A stretch of 64,000 nucleotides of DNA from Platanthera guangdongensis (lineage: Eukaryota > Streptophyta > Magnoliopsida > Asparagales > Orchidaceae), in the NCBI GenBank assembly GCA_039583875.1, contig CM077151.1, forward strand, positions 121,153,047 through 121,217,046, given 5' to 3'. The position numbers were made by a program, and so were the translations under genes. The notes below the pieces were generated by a model, which was not told where the DNA came from, searched no databases, and was given only the letters and a program-made list of their open reading frames with translations. Positions 12,061-23,853 of this stretch are shown here, in pieces (within the stretch, counting starts at the first letter, position 1; every line of letters begins with the position of its first letter).

Positions 12061-12344
12061 GAAATGAAACATGCAGTCCCTTGTCTAATCCATAGAACAA
12101 CATTCCCTTGTTCGATTTTCGCATATCATGATGAATTTCATTGACATGTTCTCAACTTTAATTAGAGAATGTGATGTGATTGTAATTTATCTCCCGACAT
12201 TTAACATCTTATCTTCATTAATTTGCATATTTCACTTGCTTCTACAACAACATCTTCCTTGTGCCTTAGTCATTAGTCCCACTTCATTAGATTCTCATAC
12301 ATCTTCATACAATCTTGATGTATAAAATAGATTTATGAGTCTCA

Positions 12345-13197
12345 TTAAGTATGTCCTTGCAGAAGGGATCGACATCCAGAAAAGCTCCTATTTTTGTACA
12401 AGGGTTGTCGAGGAAAAGGAGAGAGAGATCCTCGATTTTTGAATCAAAGGAAGGGGAAAAAAACGGAAGTCTAAACCTCTGAAATTTAAATATGATGGAG
12501 GATCATCCAAAGAATTAATAAAATAGAAGTTTCTTGCGGTTTACTCGATGCTAACAGAGGGGGAAGGTCTGCCGAGAATCAGAAATGACGCAAGAGGTGC
12601 TGTCCAGAGTCCTCAGATAGCTGGAAGATGGCGTCTAAAGCATCCGATGAGGAAACCTGCCTCCGCGTTGGAAGTTGTCGATGAAGACGGGAGAGGAATT
12701 AAATGTCTTACTGGAATGGAGGATGTGAAAGCCATCGACTGTGAGAGGGGGAGAAAATAGTGATATCATCGATCTGTTGTGACCATGAATCACTTGCCCG
12801 AGTCGACTGTGAGAGAAAAATGGGGTGGCGGTTTCTGTCGAGGCCGACTGAGGGGAAAAACAAGGGATACAGTGAAGTGTCGATGCCCTAAAACCCATCT
12901 TGCGAGTGAGCGTGGACTACAATTAATATATGCATCAGTCAATCCCCCTATTTACGAAGATGTCTTTCTGCCCCACAACATTTTTATTTCGAACATAAAC
13001 ACTCTAAGCCTCTATAACGCACCGAATAAATTCCAATAACCTCAAATAATTTATTTATGAACACACAACAATTAACCATTACAAAAACATACCATTACAA
13101 AAACATACCTCGACTCGATCCTGGATCAATCATTTTCGCTCGCGATCAAACCGTGCAATTAAATGTTTAACTTTCGCATTAATTTATGGATGTTACA
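12345..13197 (-). repeat. LTR-like insertion inside T1
   Basis: On the minus strand the segment begins TGTAACATCC, a typical start of plant gypsy LTRs, right where T1 reverse transcriptase homology stops. It ends near where T1 integrase-side sequence resumes. It contains no coding motif and a 16-base tandem duplication, ACCATTACAAAAACAT, at about 13076-13107. A solo LTR is the simplest reading, but the second boundary and a target duplication were not found. Confidence 0.35.
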
Positions 13198-13563
13198 GGT
13201 CATATCTTCATGAAGATCTTAATAAATCTTCTGTACAAATTTGATAATCCAAGAAATTTGCGTGCCTCAATAACAACGTTGGATCTTGGCAAAACTCTAC
13301 TTGTATCATCTTTGGGTCTACTGAGAGTCCTCCACTGCTAGCAACGTGTCTCCAAAGACTAACTTCTGTGAGCACTTAGGCAACTTTACAAAGAGCATCA
13401 ATGATACTCTTTAAGTGTACTCAAAACCGCCATTCGTTCTTCGAAAAAGCAAGGATGTTATAGACGAAGAAAAATGACGGATCGATTTGGTAATTCCCAA
13501 GACATCTTGTGCAACAAACCTATGAGGGAAAAGGGGCACAACTCAACCTGAAAGGAATGGCTA
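13198..13563 (-). pseudogene. T1 reverse transcriptase, C-terminal part
   Basis: The minus strand encodes MPFRLSCAP, then DDILAFSKNEWRF (active-site region, position of the YxDD motif), then SVDPKMIQVE, all in the order of a Tekay/Del reverse transcriptase. The N-terminal part of the same domain ends on the other side of element X at 30334, so X was inserted within this domain. Frameshifts are present. Confidence 0.75.
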
Positions 13564-13861
13564 TGTTTGGAACGTATAGGAGAATAAGAGAGGTGAGACA
13601 ATTTGGGTTTAGGATTTGAGGGCGGAGAGGGAAAATACCTTAAGAGTTCTTTGTATGCCCTAGCCGAACAAGCCCTAGAGGTATTTATACCTCTGGTCCA
13701 AGAGACCCCCCACCATGGGGGCTGAACTCGCAGGCTCCGCCTTTAGCCGCCACAGTTTAATTGGGGAGGGCTGAACCAGTAGGTTCATCCTTTTTTGTGC
13801 TGCCTCCTTCTGCCGACTCACGTATTACTGACCCGTAAACTTGTTATGCAGGGTCATAACA
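13564..13861 (-). repeat. 3' LTR of element X
   Basis: 298 bases bounded by TG and CA (minus-strand start TGTTATGACC). It aligns with 30058-30333, sharing the strings AATAAGAGAGGTGAGA and CAAGCCCTAGAGGTAT. The two copies differ by many substitutions and some indels, so the insertion is old. Confidence 0.85.
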
Positions 13862-13877
13862 TTCCCTTCCCCATTAA
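13862..13877 (-). other. Polypurine tract of element X
   Basis: On the minus strand AATGGGGAAGGGAA directly abuts the 3' LTR start TGTTATGACC, the expected position for the plus-strand primer of reverse transcription. Confidence 0.8.
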
Positions 13878-16472
13878 CAGTCAGTTTGTCCTCAAGATGA
13901 AAGTCTGGATAAAGTTCTCGGAACATGAGCAGATCAACCCATGTGTTGTGCGCCGTCGATAAGTTCTTCTGTTTGACGAGAATCTCTTGGAGGTACTTAG
14001 TACCGTGCTTCTTCCATTTGGTGAGCAGTACCTCCTTTGGGTGCGGTCGCAGTTCCCCACTATGGGTTGCTTCTGGTATGGTGGGGCACATCTATACTGT
14101 GTCCCCGATCTTCTTTTTCAGCAAGGATACATTGAAGGTCGGGTGAATACGCGATCCCTCTGGCAGAGCAACCAGTCCCACTCTCTAGATGATTCTGAAG
14201 GGCCCATCTAACTTCTGGTTCGTTCTCTGAGAAACAGAGGTTTTCCTATATGGTTGAATCTTGAGGAAGACCTCTTCTCATACTGCGAACTCCCGTTCCA
14301 TCCTGTGTTTATCTGCTTGAACCTTCATTCTATTCTGAGCGGCCATGAGGTTTTCACGCAGAAGGGCAAGAGTACGATCCCGATCGCGCAACTCACGATC
14401 AACATCTGGCAGTGTCGTTCCCCCTGGTTCAAACGTCCCAAGGTCAGGGTAGAGCGTTCGTACACAACTTCAAATTGAGTGAGTTTACCTGCATTGTGGT
14501 GGGAGGTGTTGTAGCAGTTTTCCACCCAATAATCCCTATGGGTTTAGGTGCGGGGTGCGTCCTTCACAAAACATCGTAAGTATGACAAGACCCCCCCGAT
14601 TAAGCACCACCGTCTATCCGTCCGTTTGCGGGTGGTGGGCGGTGCTCTTGCACGGACGAGTGCCCTGTTGTCGGAATAGATCCTTCTAGAAGGTTCTCAC
14701 AAACACAGGATCCTGATCCAAGATGATGACCCGAGGAATGCCGTGAAGGCGGATTATCTCCCGCACAAACAAATCGTCTGCTGACTCCCCCTTATAGAGA
14801 TGGTTCAAGGTCAGAAAGTGGTCGTATTTGGATGGCTTATCCCCCACGACCAGGATAACTGGCTTCCATTGATATCTCGGCAGACCGTTGATGAAGTCCA
14901 CAGAAACTGTGTCCCAAATTTGTTGTGAATCTCCAGGGGGTAAGCAGACCCGCTAGAGGCATTTCATGTTTCTGCCGCTGGCATATCTCACATCGCTGCA
15001 CAAATTGTTGAACATCCTTTTATTGGCCCTTCCAGAATGCGTTGGCCCGTACCTGTTAAAGAGTGCGGAGAACGCCCACATGTCCTCCTATCGATGATGA
15101 ATGAAACTCGTGCAACATGATCTTCCATGGTGATGAAAAGGGCAGTACCACCCTGCCGTTGTAGTATAAGTGTACATTCTTTAAGTGAAACCCTGAATTG
15201 GTGGTCTGCCCTTGTTGAAGCGACTCCATAATTGGCCACATGTCTGGGTCCTGAAGGATCTCCTCCAGTATGTCCTCTAAAGTTCCAATCAGGGGCCCTG
15301 AGATGTGGCGAAGTGCCCCCTCTGGTATGCGGGACAGTGCGTATGCCACCATATTCTCCTTCCCTTGTTTTTAGACGATCTCGTAGTCGTTGCCCAACAA
15401 CCTCGTCACCCACTTCTATTGCAGAGGAGTGGCCACCCGTTGCTACAAAAAATGCTTCAGGCTCTGGTGATCAGTTTGTGCCTTGAAGTGTTTTCCCAAA
15501 ATGTATGGTCTCCACAGGGTCACATCATGTATAATGCCCAACATTTCCTTCTTGTAGGTAGATAAGACCAGTGTCCATGGTGCCAACGCATTGTTGAAGT
15601 AGGCTATCGGACGCCCCTCTTGCATGAGGACAACCCCAATCCCTACACCTGACGCATCGGTCTCCAGGACAAATTCCTTAGTGAAATCGGGTAGAGCTAT
15701 CATCGGTGTGGTTGTAATCGTTGTCTTGGGAGCCTGGAGCGCCGTCTCCGCCTCTTCATGCCAGCTAAATGCATCCTTATGCAGCAACTGTGTCAACGGT
15801 CGTGCTATCTTGCCATAATCCTTCACGAACCACCAGTAATAGTCTGTCAGCTTGAGGAATCCACGAAGGGCTCGGACCGTGCGCGGCCGGGGCCATGTTT
15901 GCATGCTTTCAATCTTCTTCGGATCATCCTAGACTCCTTGTTCCGAGACTATGCGACCCAAATATTCCTCCTTTTCTTGTCCAAAGTAGCATTTGGAGAG
16001 CTTGGCGTAGAGGTGGTGCTGACAGAGGATCACAAATACTTGCTCCACATGTTTAAGGTGCTCCTTCGAACTGGCGTTGTAGATCAAATTTTCATCAAAA
16101 TATTAATACGGACCTAGGGAGGAGAGGCTAGAAGATCTCGTTCATCACCTTCTAGAACGTCGATGATGCGTTGAAGAGTCTGAAAGACATCACGAGGAAC
16201 TCGTAGTGGCCGTCGTGTGTTTGGAAGACTAATTTGTAGATATCTTCTTCCTTCATCCTGATTTGATGGTTGCACGAGTGCAGATCCAACCTCGTGACAG
16301 GCGTGCTCCGTCTAATTCGTCTAACAGTTCTTCTATCATGGGAATGAGAAACTTGTCCTTGATGGTAGAACTGTTCAGGCTGCGGTAATCAAGACAAAAC
16401 CTCCATGAGCCATCCCTTTTCTTCACCAGAATGATGGGTGAGGAAAAAGAGCTTGTGATGGGCCTGATAATT
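13878..16472 (-). pseudogene. Element X pol, 3' half (reverse transcriptase to chromodomain)
   Basis: In minus-strand order: reverse transcriptase with RDGSWRFCLDYRSLN near 16380-16440; the active-site box near 16078-16105, reading FDENLIYN where the family has F-D-D-I-L-I-Y-S; FLKLTDYYWWFV; RNase H with ETDASGVGIGVVLMQEGRP near 15600-15670 and TDHQSLKHFL; the integrase zinc finger near 15070-15130; the integrase core near 14690-14900 (MDFINGLP, then ILDQDPVF); and a chromodomain near 13830-14060 ending in FHLEDKL. The LEDK ending and short LTRs suggest the Reina lineage of chromoviruses. Stops, frameshifts and the altered active site show it is dead. Confidence 0.8.
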
Positions 16473-16477
16473 TCCGG
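16473..16477. other. Left target-site duplication of the Sirevirus-like element
   Basis: TCCGG here pairs with CCCGG at 27654-27658, one substitution apart. Reverse transcriptase motifs of element X run up to this point and continue beyond the partner site. Confidence 0.75.
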
Positions 16478-16729
16478 TGCAAGTCTTTGTTTTTAAGGAT
16501 AACTAAATTACGTAGAGGAGGTGAATAGGTTATTGGTCTCTAATGTTATATTATTTAACTTAATTACTTATGTGAGTGATGTGATTATGTTAGTTATGCT
16601 TTCAAGGCAATCAAACAGACAACAATGCAAATTTATAGTGGTTCCCAAATTATGGGTATATTCAATTTCCCTCCCACCTTTCTAACTTCTAGTTATACAG
16701 GTCACTTCTCCAATCTCAGCTCCTAAGAG

Positions 16730-17130
16730 CTTACACCTCAGATCTCTCAGGATCTCTCAGTCTCCTCCAAGACTTACAACTCAGGCACTAAGCCCTATAA
16801 CTCAGTGATCAACTGATCACCTATCTCAGGCCAAAGGTTCTACCACTCAGGCTGGGAGGATAGCCCTACCTTAGATCCACAAAGGATCCTACTTCAGAGA
16901 GAATGACTCTCCTACTTCTCAGGCACAAAGGCCCTCCCTCAGATCCAAAGGATCCTACAACTCAGGTACAAGTGCCCTACAACTCAGAAAGAATGACTCT
17001 TCTACCTCAGACTCAAAAGCACTACAATTCACTGATCAACTGATCACATTCCTCAGATCCAAACTGGATCCTACACTGAGATCCACACTTGGATCCTACA
17101 CTCAGATTCACACTTGAACGTTACACCCAA
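16730..17130 (-). repeat. CTCAG-spaced mini-hairpin array (3' LTR of B)
   Basis: The same architecture as at 1180-1660: palindromes such as TGATCAACTGATCA, GGATCCACAAAGGATCC-like units and GAGAATGACTCTC between CTCAG and CCTAC spacers. Unit order is largely conserved with the other LTRs. Confidence 0.75.
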
Positions 17131-18054
17131 CCTTTATATATTTAGGCTTACAGCTCAGATCTGTTAAGGTCCTACAGGGTGTGAGTGTGGGTGGTTGATT
17201 TGGCTTCAAAGAAATTTCTCTGAGCCTACCTACTTCTGTCCTAAGTTATCTCAGTCCAGACGTCTTCTACACAGTCCAGAAAGTGTCTTCAGGAAAGCTT
17301 GACTTGAACTGTGTAGCAATTGCAGCTAGGGTTGGCCCTTTGCTGCCTCTTCTTCCCAGAGGTTTCCTCTGAACTTGCTGGTGTACGAGTGGATGACACC
17401 GACTATCTTTCTTCAGCTTTCAGCTGTTGCATCAATAGACCTTGCTGCTTCCTTGTAGATCTACTGTTCTGCTTCAACCTGAACTAACCCACAAGTTCAG
17501 TCCTATCCTCTTCTCAGCTCCAGAAATTTATCTTCAGGATTAGTTTGCTGGAACTGTGAAGTAACCTGCAACAAGTGTTTCTTCCTTTGCTGTAACCTGA
17601 GTTGAGATAAACTCAGCCCTAACCTCTTGACTGCAGAAACTATACAGCTCTGCCCCTTCTTCTTCCTTAAAAAGCAAGCTTTCTGACCTTGCTGGTGCAA
17701 ATGAAAAATGACACCAACTATCTCTTTGAACTCTTAAATTTGAAGCTTGAACTTCTCCTTCATGTCTCTATAACAATGGCGAGGAAGAAGATGAAGTCCA
17801 TCTGTATTTCCAAAGGCTACTTCTTCGTCACCGATCTCTGCATTTTATTATTAGTCCATCAACGACTTTTTGTGCAGTGGGCCCCACCTTGAATTTGTTG
17901 GCTGCTACCAACTTTTGTTTTAATGGTTATACTGTAGGCAAGCGGCGACATTTGTCGCATACTGTAACTTTCCCGTAACAAATTCAAATCCTGTTGATTT
18001 GTTGACTTTGCTGACGTCACCATTTGTGGACTTAGCCAAAATCAAGCATCTTTA

Positions 18055-18650
18055 TTATAGACGTTGTGTGAGTAATCACCACTCAACGCCAAAACACTTA
18101 GACAGATATTCTGTCACTAGGCGTTGAGTAAGTTTCACTCAACGCTAAAACACTTAGACAAATTTTTTGTCACTAGGCGTTGAGTGCGTAATTTTCACTC
18201 AACGCCAAAACACTTAGACAAATTTTTTGTCACTAGACGTTGAGTGAGTAAGCTTCACTCGATGCCAAACTACTTAACCGATTTTCTTCTGTTATTAGGC
18301 GTTGAGTGAGTAAGCTTCACTCAACGCATTTGGACTTAGCCAAATTTCTGTGTGAAATCACTGTCTCTGACTGACTAAGGTTCACTCAACGCCATAACTT
18401 CATATTCGTTCACTCAACGCCTGTGGAATTAACCATATTTCTGCCTGTTTATTCTTAGGCTTTTACTGCCTTAGTCCGTCTCAAATTTTTTTGTTGTATG
18501 ACGTTGAGTGAATAGACTGCACTCAACGCATGTAGACTTAGCCACATCTTCAGCTTCCCAATTGTTTGGCTTTGACTAAACAAGCTGAACGCAATGCTAT
18601 TAGCCACCTGGCGTTGAGTGAATAGACTTCACTCAACGCCTGTGGACTTA
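18055..18650 (-). repeat. GGCGTTGAGTGAG palindrome array (3' LTR of B)
   Basis: About eight units with arms GGCGTTGAGTGAG and CTTCACTCAACGCC, separated by an AAAACACTTAGACA linker. It is shorter than the array in LTR A. Confidence 0.8.
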
Positions 18651-18779
18651 GACAGTTTTCCGTCTTTCCACTAGCTTGCCTAGTCATCACCTGTCTTGGC
18701 CACTTGAATCAACCTGTCCAATCAATGCATAGAAGGTACCTTGCATACATAGAACTTGTAGGACATGTTAGATTACAAC

Positions 18780-19932
18780 TAGAGCTGTCACGGTTCCGGT
18801 TCTACTAAAACCGTGAACCGAACCGCTAAGGTAACAATGCTTTAAATTAGAACCAAATCCTTATTTGGTTGACCGGTTCCGGTTCCGGTTCCAGAATAAT
18901 TTTTAGAACTGTCATGTCAACGGTTTCGGTTACGGTTCAACAAGAACCAAAACCAAACCGGCAACTAACGGTTCCGTTAGGTTCTATGCGGTTCGGTTCC
19001 AATCGGTTCCAAGTAGAACCAAAACTAAATTTAGCAAAATGAATTGAGGATGTCAAAAATAAAAACCGGAGGGGAAATGTAAATTCGTTTGTTGTTTTTG
19101 CAAGGACTTCGAAATCCGGGGCCCGGACGTAGGAATTATCATTACTCCAAGTGAGATTACTTTTTTGTGTAATATACTAAGTAGCACCGAAAGTTAAAAA
19201 CTGGAATCACAAAAACACGAAATTTCACCATACCGCACTGATTTTAAACCGTACTAAATGGTTTGGTTGTAGAGTGACTTTGTTGGTTGCAAAACAACAT
19301 AGTTTGAAGTGTTGTTTTTGGCGGTGCAAAATCGACAAAACCGTGCCGCATTGTTTTCTTCGAGAGGGCATGATATTCCAATCATCACCACTAAGTACAA
19401 GTTACTTTAATTATTTCAGGAAAATGTATGAGTAAAATTGAAAATACATTATATAATAGTGTAAAAATCGAAACGGTACCGCAAAAACTGACTTCAAACC
19501 GCACCAATGTCAAACCACACTGCACAGTTTTGGTGTGATGCGATTTTGTTCGGTCCAAAACCAACCTCTTTTTGTGCGATTGCGGTTTGGATCAAAATGC
19601 GTCAGTTTCACTCATACTAGTAAGTGTAGATATTATAGATAGATTATAAAAAACAATATAATAAAATTATTATTATTAATAAATTATAATAATAAACGAG
19701 TTGCGGTTCGGTTCTGCTTCGGTTCAGGTCTAAAAATCTTGGAACCGCTTGAGACTTGTATGTTGCGGTTCCGGTTCCGGTCCGGATAATAAAATGAAAG
19801 AACCACACCCGGACCAATGATGTTCACGGTTCCAAAATTCTAATCGGAACCCAAATAATTCGCGAACAGTTCAGTTCGGTTATTTGCGGTTCCGGTTCGG
19901 TTTTTGGTTTTCGGTTTTAAGTGACTGCTCTA
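18780..19932. mobile_element. Non-autonomous hAT-type element, copy 1
   Basis: 1153 bases flanked by the perfect 8-bp duplication ATTACAAC (18772-18779 and 19933-19940). The ends are inverted: TAGAGCTGTCA on the left, and on the right the complement of TAGAGCAGTCA. The subterminal regions are filled with copies of GGTTCCGGTT and its variants on both sides. There is no coding frame, so it needs a transposase supplied elsewhere. An 8-bp duplication with short inverted ends is the hAT pattern. A second copy lies at 52673-53974. The related LTR at 25220-27653 has the empty site. Confidence 0.9.
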
Positions 19933-20005
19933 ATTACAACCTGTGTATACCATTGTCTACAAGACGTTCTTCAAATCCAGAACATTGAGATTAATGGACC
20001 CAACA

Positions 20006-20219
20006 ATGTCACCCTATTTGAATAAGTCAAAAGCTAAGACAATGTATACACTAACACAAATATGCAACATATATAGTAAAAGACACATTGCCTAATATAG
20101 AGGAAATAATGAATCATAGTCAAAATGATTTTCATTTATCTTAGAAGGAGCAAATGTTTCGGTGCAGATAACAAAACATGACACATTCCTTAAGCTCTAT
20201 AAGTAGAACAAGAAACATT
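20006..20219 (-). other. 3' non-coding segment of element B
   Basis: It lies between the envelope-like region and the 3' LTR. It contains no coding frame and no strong polypurine run next to the LTR; only AGGGTGACAT precedes the LTR start. Confidence 0.5.
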
Positions 20220-22990
20220 TCAAGTTTCAGGTTCCCTTATCACATTGTCACTGCCCTTAGGTTTCTTTTTGGATCTTTCTTCCTTCTCAACTCCATGAGC
20301 TATCTTTTTTTCCTTTCTTGTCAGCTTTGTCTGCTTCAGCTGCTTCAAACTTCTTGATTTTCTGCCTCTAGAAGTAACCATAAGGTTTAGGAATGTATTT
20401 GATAGGTTCAATGACATCAGGAGCCAATGTGCCTGCACACTTGTCCCTTCTGAATTTCCTTCTTTCATTTTCCCTTTCTCCCATCCTGTTCCATTCACCT
20501 GAGTTATAGAGTTTGCCTCTATCAGTTTTTTTAGTCTTTATATGCTCCAGGAAGACATAATGATGGTCCTTGACTCTGGGCTCCACTGTTCAAAATCATC
20601 TCTCTTCTCCATCTTTTCTCTATATCTCATTTTACTTAATATGATTTCTTCCTCTTCCTCATCAACAATGTTTCCCTTTGATTTCTGTAGTTGTTCTGCA
20701 TAAGGGCGTAATTCAGGAGCAACATATGAATCATGCCATTGAGCACCATCTTCTCTATTCAGATCATCTTGCAGCTGGCCTTCTAGCTGAAGAGACATTT
20801 CAGGATTCAGTGCCTCTTGAACTTGAGCAAGAAATATAGGGATATTGTCATATTGGACAGGTTCAATCCCATAAGATCCCCTCATCACATTGGTAGCCCT
20901 GACCATATTTTTAGTATTAGTTCTTATGACATTACTCTCCCCCTTTTTGACTTCTTCAATAAACTCTTTGGTCTGAGAGAGGCAGATCTTGCTCCTTTCA
21001 GTTTCTAGATAATTTACCCCTTCTGTTACTTGATTTTTGACCTGCAGCATATGGTCATCTAACAGTTTGGTACATCCATCCATCTTGTTGAAGATGTCAG
21101 CAGTCTGTTTATGTAGCAATACTTTGTCGGCATTGTGTATGGTCAGCATATTCTGTGACTGAATGTTTTGATTATCTGTGACTGTTACAACATTCTTGCC
21201 TCATCCAGTTTGTCCATGGTATAATCCACTGCGGGAGCTGCTCTTTTGAAGAATTTGACAGTTTCACCCTTCAGAAGATTCACTTCAAATCTGATTGACT
21301 TAATTTCTGTAGATAGCTCCTTCATGATTTCTTTGAGAGCATCATCCACAAAATTTTTCAATGATCTCCTATGCTCATCCAGCAAGTCCTTCAGCTAGGC
21401 TAAAAACATATGTGTCATTTGATCTGTCCTTGCAGAAGTGCCTTTATCACCTGTTTCTTGAGCTAGTCTGACCTCTGCCCTCTTGTCAGTGTCAGCCACA
21501 ATAAAGGCAGAAGACTGAGCTTTCTTTGGAGAACTCTCCTCCTTTTCTGACATGGAGGAGTTTATATCATGCACTTCAACATAAGCTGGGAGTTCAGAGT
21601 GAAGCTCCCCCTCACCATCTGCCATGCCCTTATTGACATGCAAAACAGCAGCAGCATTCTCAGCATCTTGAGGTATCTCTTGAAGATTCTGGAGTTTCTC
21701 CCCCTCAGACAGTGAAGTCTCCATGAACTGATCCAGATCTTTCTCCCCCTAAGCAGGTGCATCGTGCATAGCATCCTCTGAGAGTTGCTCTCCCTCACTC
21801 TGAGGACAGTGTCCAACCAGAAGCTCTTGGGGAGGTGGTGAAGATACATTTTCAGCAGCAGCTGGGGTCTTTGAGGCCTCCCTCTCAACTGTAGCAGAGA
21901 TTTTGTTGATTATGTCCTCTGCCACTCCTTCAGCAGTTTCAACAGTAGGAGTATCTTCATCTGGTGCTTCTTCAGATTGAGCTCTGCTCAACTTATTTCT
22001 GATGACTTGTTTAGAAGATTCAGACACTTGGGCAGCTGCGTCCTTTCTGGGCTCATCTTCAGACCCTGTCAGATTTGGATCATGAGGCTCTTCGTCATCT
22101 TGTTCTTCAGAAGAACTAGCTGTGCTGCTTTCCTCTGGCACTGGAGCTTGTCTCTCCTTCTTCTTCTTAGCAGCTTGCTGGCCATGGGGGTGAAGGACCC
22201 TGTCCCACCTATCCAACATTCTTATGTCCATCCTTCTCATGTGATGAATTTTTGTCCCTAGCCTCAGATTTAGGATCTCTGGAACATTCTGCCGTAGAAA
22301 CATGGAAAGAATTCTCCACAAGTTTGGCTCATTGATACACTCTATAATCCTATCAAATAGGATTCTTCCCCAGTCTGTCTTTTTGGATAGGATTATCCTT
22401 GTCATCAGCTCGAACATCTTCTTTGAAATTTTGTCGTGCGAGCCTGTTTTGCACAACAATGCCTTCTCGATTATGTCGGCCAGGAACTTTCCCTTGAGGT
22501 TAAGTTCCTCTCTTATGATAGAGCCTGCAATATGTTTGGATATGACGCACCACTTCATTGCCACTCTGACATCAGATTGGACTAGGGCTTCTTCGTCCTC
22601 AGCCTCTGTAAACCTCGACAACTAGAGCAATTTGCTTAGCCTCCTTGGGGTTATCTTGATTTTTGTTCCACTAACTATAGTTTTGATTTTGCCTGAGGAA
22701 GAGTCTCCTTTGACATTTGCAAACAATTCCAGCATTTCCCGCTTCCACCGAAGGCAGGACTCCGATAGTACGAACTCTAGGTCAGAAACCTGGAGTAGGT
22801 GGCGAACAAATTGCACCTCTTCCGGCGCATCCTTGAATCCATTTTTCACCGGTTTGGAACCCTCGAATAGGAAGTCCTGACCTTTCAGCGCTATTTCGTT
22901 AGCGAATTTCTGAGAGCGAGCGAAAAACTTTCCATCGACTCGACAGTATCGTGTAGGGGAGGGATGGGAACAGTGTGTTTTAATTTATGC
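20220..22990 (-). pseudogene. Envelope-like ORF of Sirevirus-like element B
   Basis: A long coding region downstream of pol, read on the minus strand. The N-terminal part (22990-22200) is a folded-looking domain containing MKWCVISKHIAGSIIREELN. A charged, low-complexity middle (22200-21400) follows, with KKKKE and acidic serine runs, and then coiled-coil-like helices (21385-20600). This resembles the extra ORF, often called envelope-like, that many Sireviruses carry after pol; no signal peptide or membrane span is convincing here. In-frame stops at about 22622, 21749 and 21395 and frameshifts near 21170 and 20590 disable it. A decayed host gene is less likely, because it lies exactly between RNase H and the 3' LTR. 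Confidence 0.6.
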
Positions 22991-23214
22991 ATAAGACCTT
23001 CTATTTATAGTTTTTCTTAAGATAGAAGGCGGAAAGACGCGTACCTGTTTGGGGATCAAGTTATGATCAACGGCTGGGATTAATTCCTCTTACTTAGCCT
23101 CAAACATACGAATTTGCCTTTAACCTTTTGTCTTATTAGACTGACCAATCCTGCAGGGAATTAAATTGACCTGCAACACACATACAATATATACTACTAG
23201 AGGAGAGCTACTTG
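22991..23214. other. Spacer between RNase H tail and envelope-like ORF
   Basis: It contains CTATTTATAG and short T-rich runs, with no coding motif. It may serve as a promoter or leader for the envelope-like frame. Confidence 0.35.
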
Positions 23215-23430
23215 AATCAAATTCAACATACCCATGTCAAACTTGAGGATGTTGAATCTAGTTTCACTCAGTGGCTTAGTGAATATGTGAGCCACTTACT
23301 TATTTGTTGAGATAAATTTTTAAGACTTGTCTCATACTTCTCCTCATACTTTTAATTATACAAATATCTTATCTAAAAAGCATAGTCCTTTCAAGAGATA
23401 CAAGATTTCTTGCAATTGAGAGAACTTTTA
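23215..23430 (-). pseudogene. Copia RNase H C-terminal remnant of element B
   Basis: The minus strand reads VAHIFTKPLSE followed by a conserved NILKFDMGML tail, matching the last part of copia RNase H (family consensus VADIFTKPL). Upstream, a degraded stretch, NLVSLERTM, follows the family pattern. A stop stands in the place of the residue before VAHIFTKPL. This shows that B descends from a complete copia element and lost the middle of pol. Confidence 0.75.
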
Positions 23431-23853
23431 GTAGAATCATCAACTATAGGAATGTTACTTATCTCTGTCTTGTAGACTTGGAGCAGATGCTTGATACACA
23501 GCCACTTCATTGCTCCCTGCAAAGTACTTTTCAGCTGAGCCAGATCCTTTCCTCTTCTTTAACCATAGATTTGTATCTGGCTCTCTCTGACTGATGCACT
23601 TGGTGCAGGAGATTTCCTGATTCCAATCCTTTTGGTAAGACTCAAGCTAGTCCAGTACATCAGACTGACCTAGCTCCCCCTTAATAATTGCACATGTCCT
23701 AGACATCCTTTGCTTGATAGTTTGTCTATCCACTTCTATCTACAGGGTATGATCCTGAAGATGGTCACCTTGTTCCAATCCTTAGTCTAGAACAATCTCT
23801 GTCCAAGGCTCATAAATGAGTAGGGCCACTTGAACTGTCCTGTAAAACAAAAT
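23431..23853 (-). other. Deletion junction region between gag and RNase H
   Basis: Degenerate sequence occupies the place of protease, integrase and most of reverse transcriptase. No catalytic motif is visible. Short frames with KGELGQSDVL-like content could be remnants of the gag-protease linker. Confidence 0.4.

Larger units (their letters stand above)
16478..20005 (-). repeat. 3' LTR of element B (split by hAT)
   Basis: About 2.37 kb once the 1153-bp hAT element and its duplication are subtracted. It aligns with 25220-27653 across the mini-hairpin array (16730-17130), the G+C-moderate middle and the GGCGTTGAGTGAG palindrome array (18055-18650). Substitutions are numerous, so the insertion is old. 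Confidence 0.85.

Noticed and set aside
21749..22621. 290-codon frame as a stand-alone gene
   Set aside because: It is the middle of the envelope-like pseudogene. The upstream frame at 22622-22849 is in phase and separated only by one stop.
20220..22880. A multi-exon host gene with coiled coils
   Set aside because: The open frames line up as one coding region broken by stops and frameshifts, and it lies between a copia RNase H tail and the 3' LTR of the same element.
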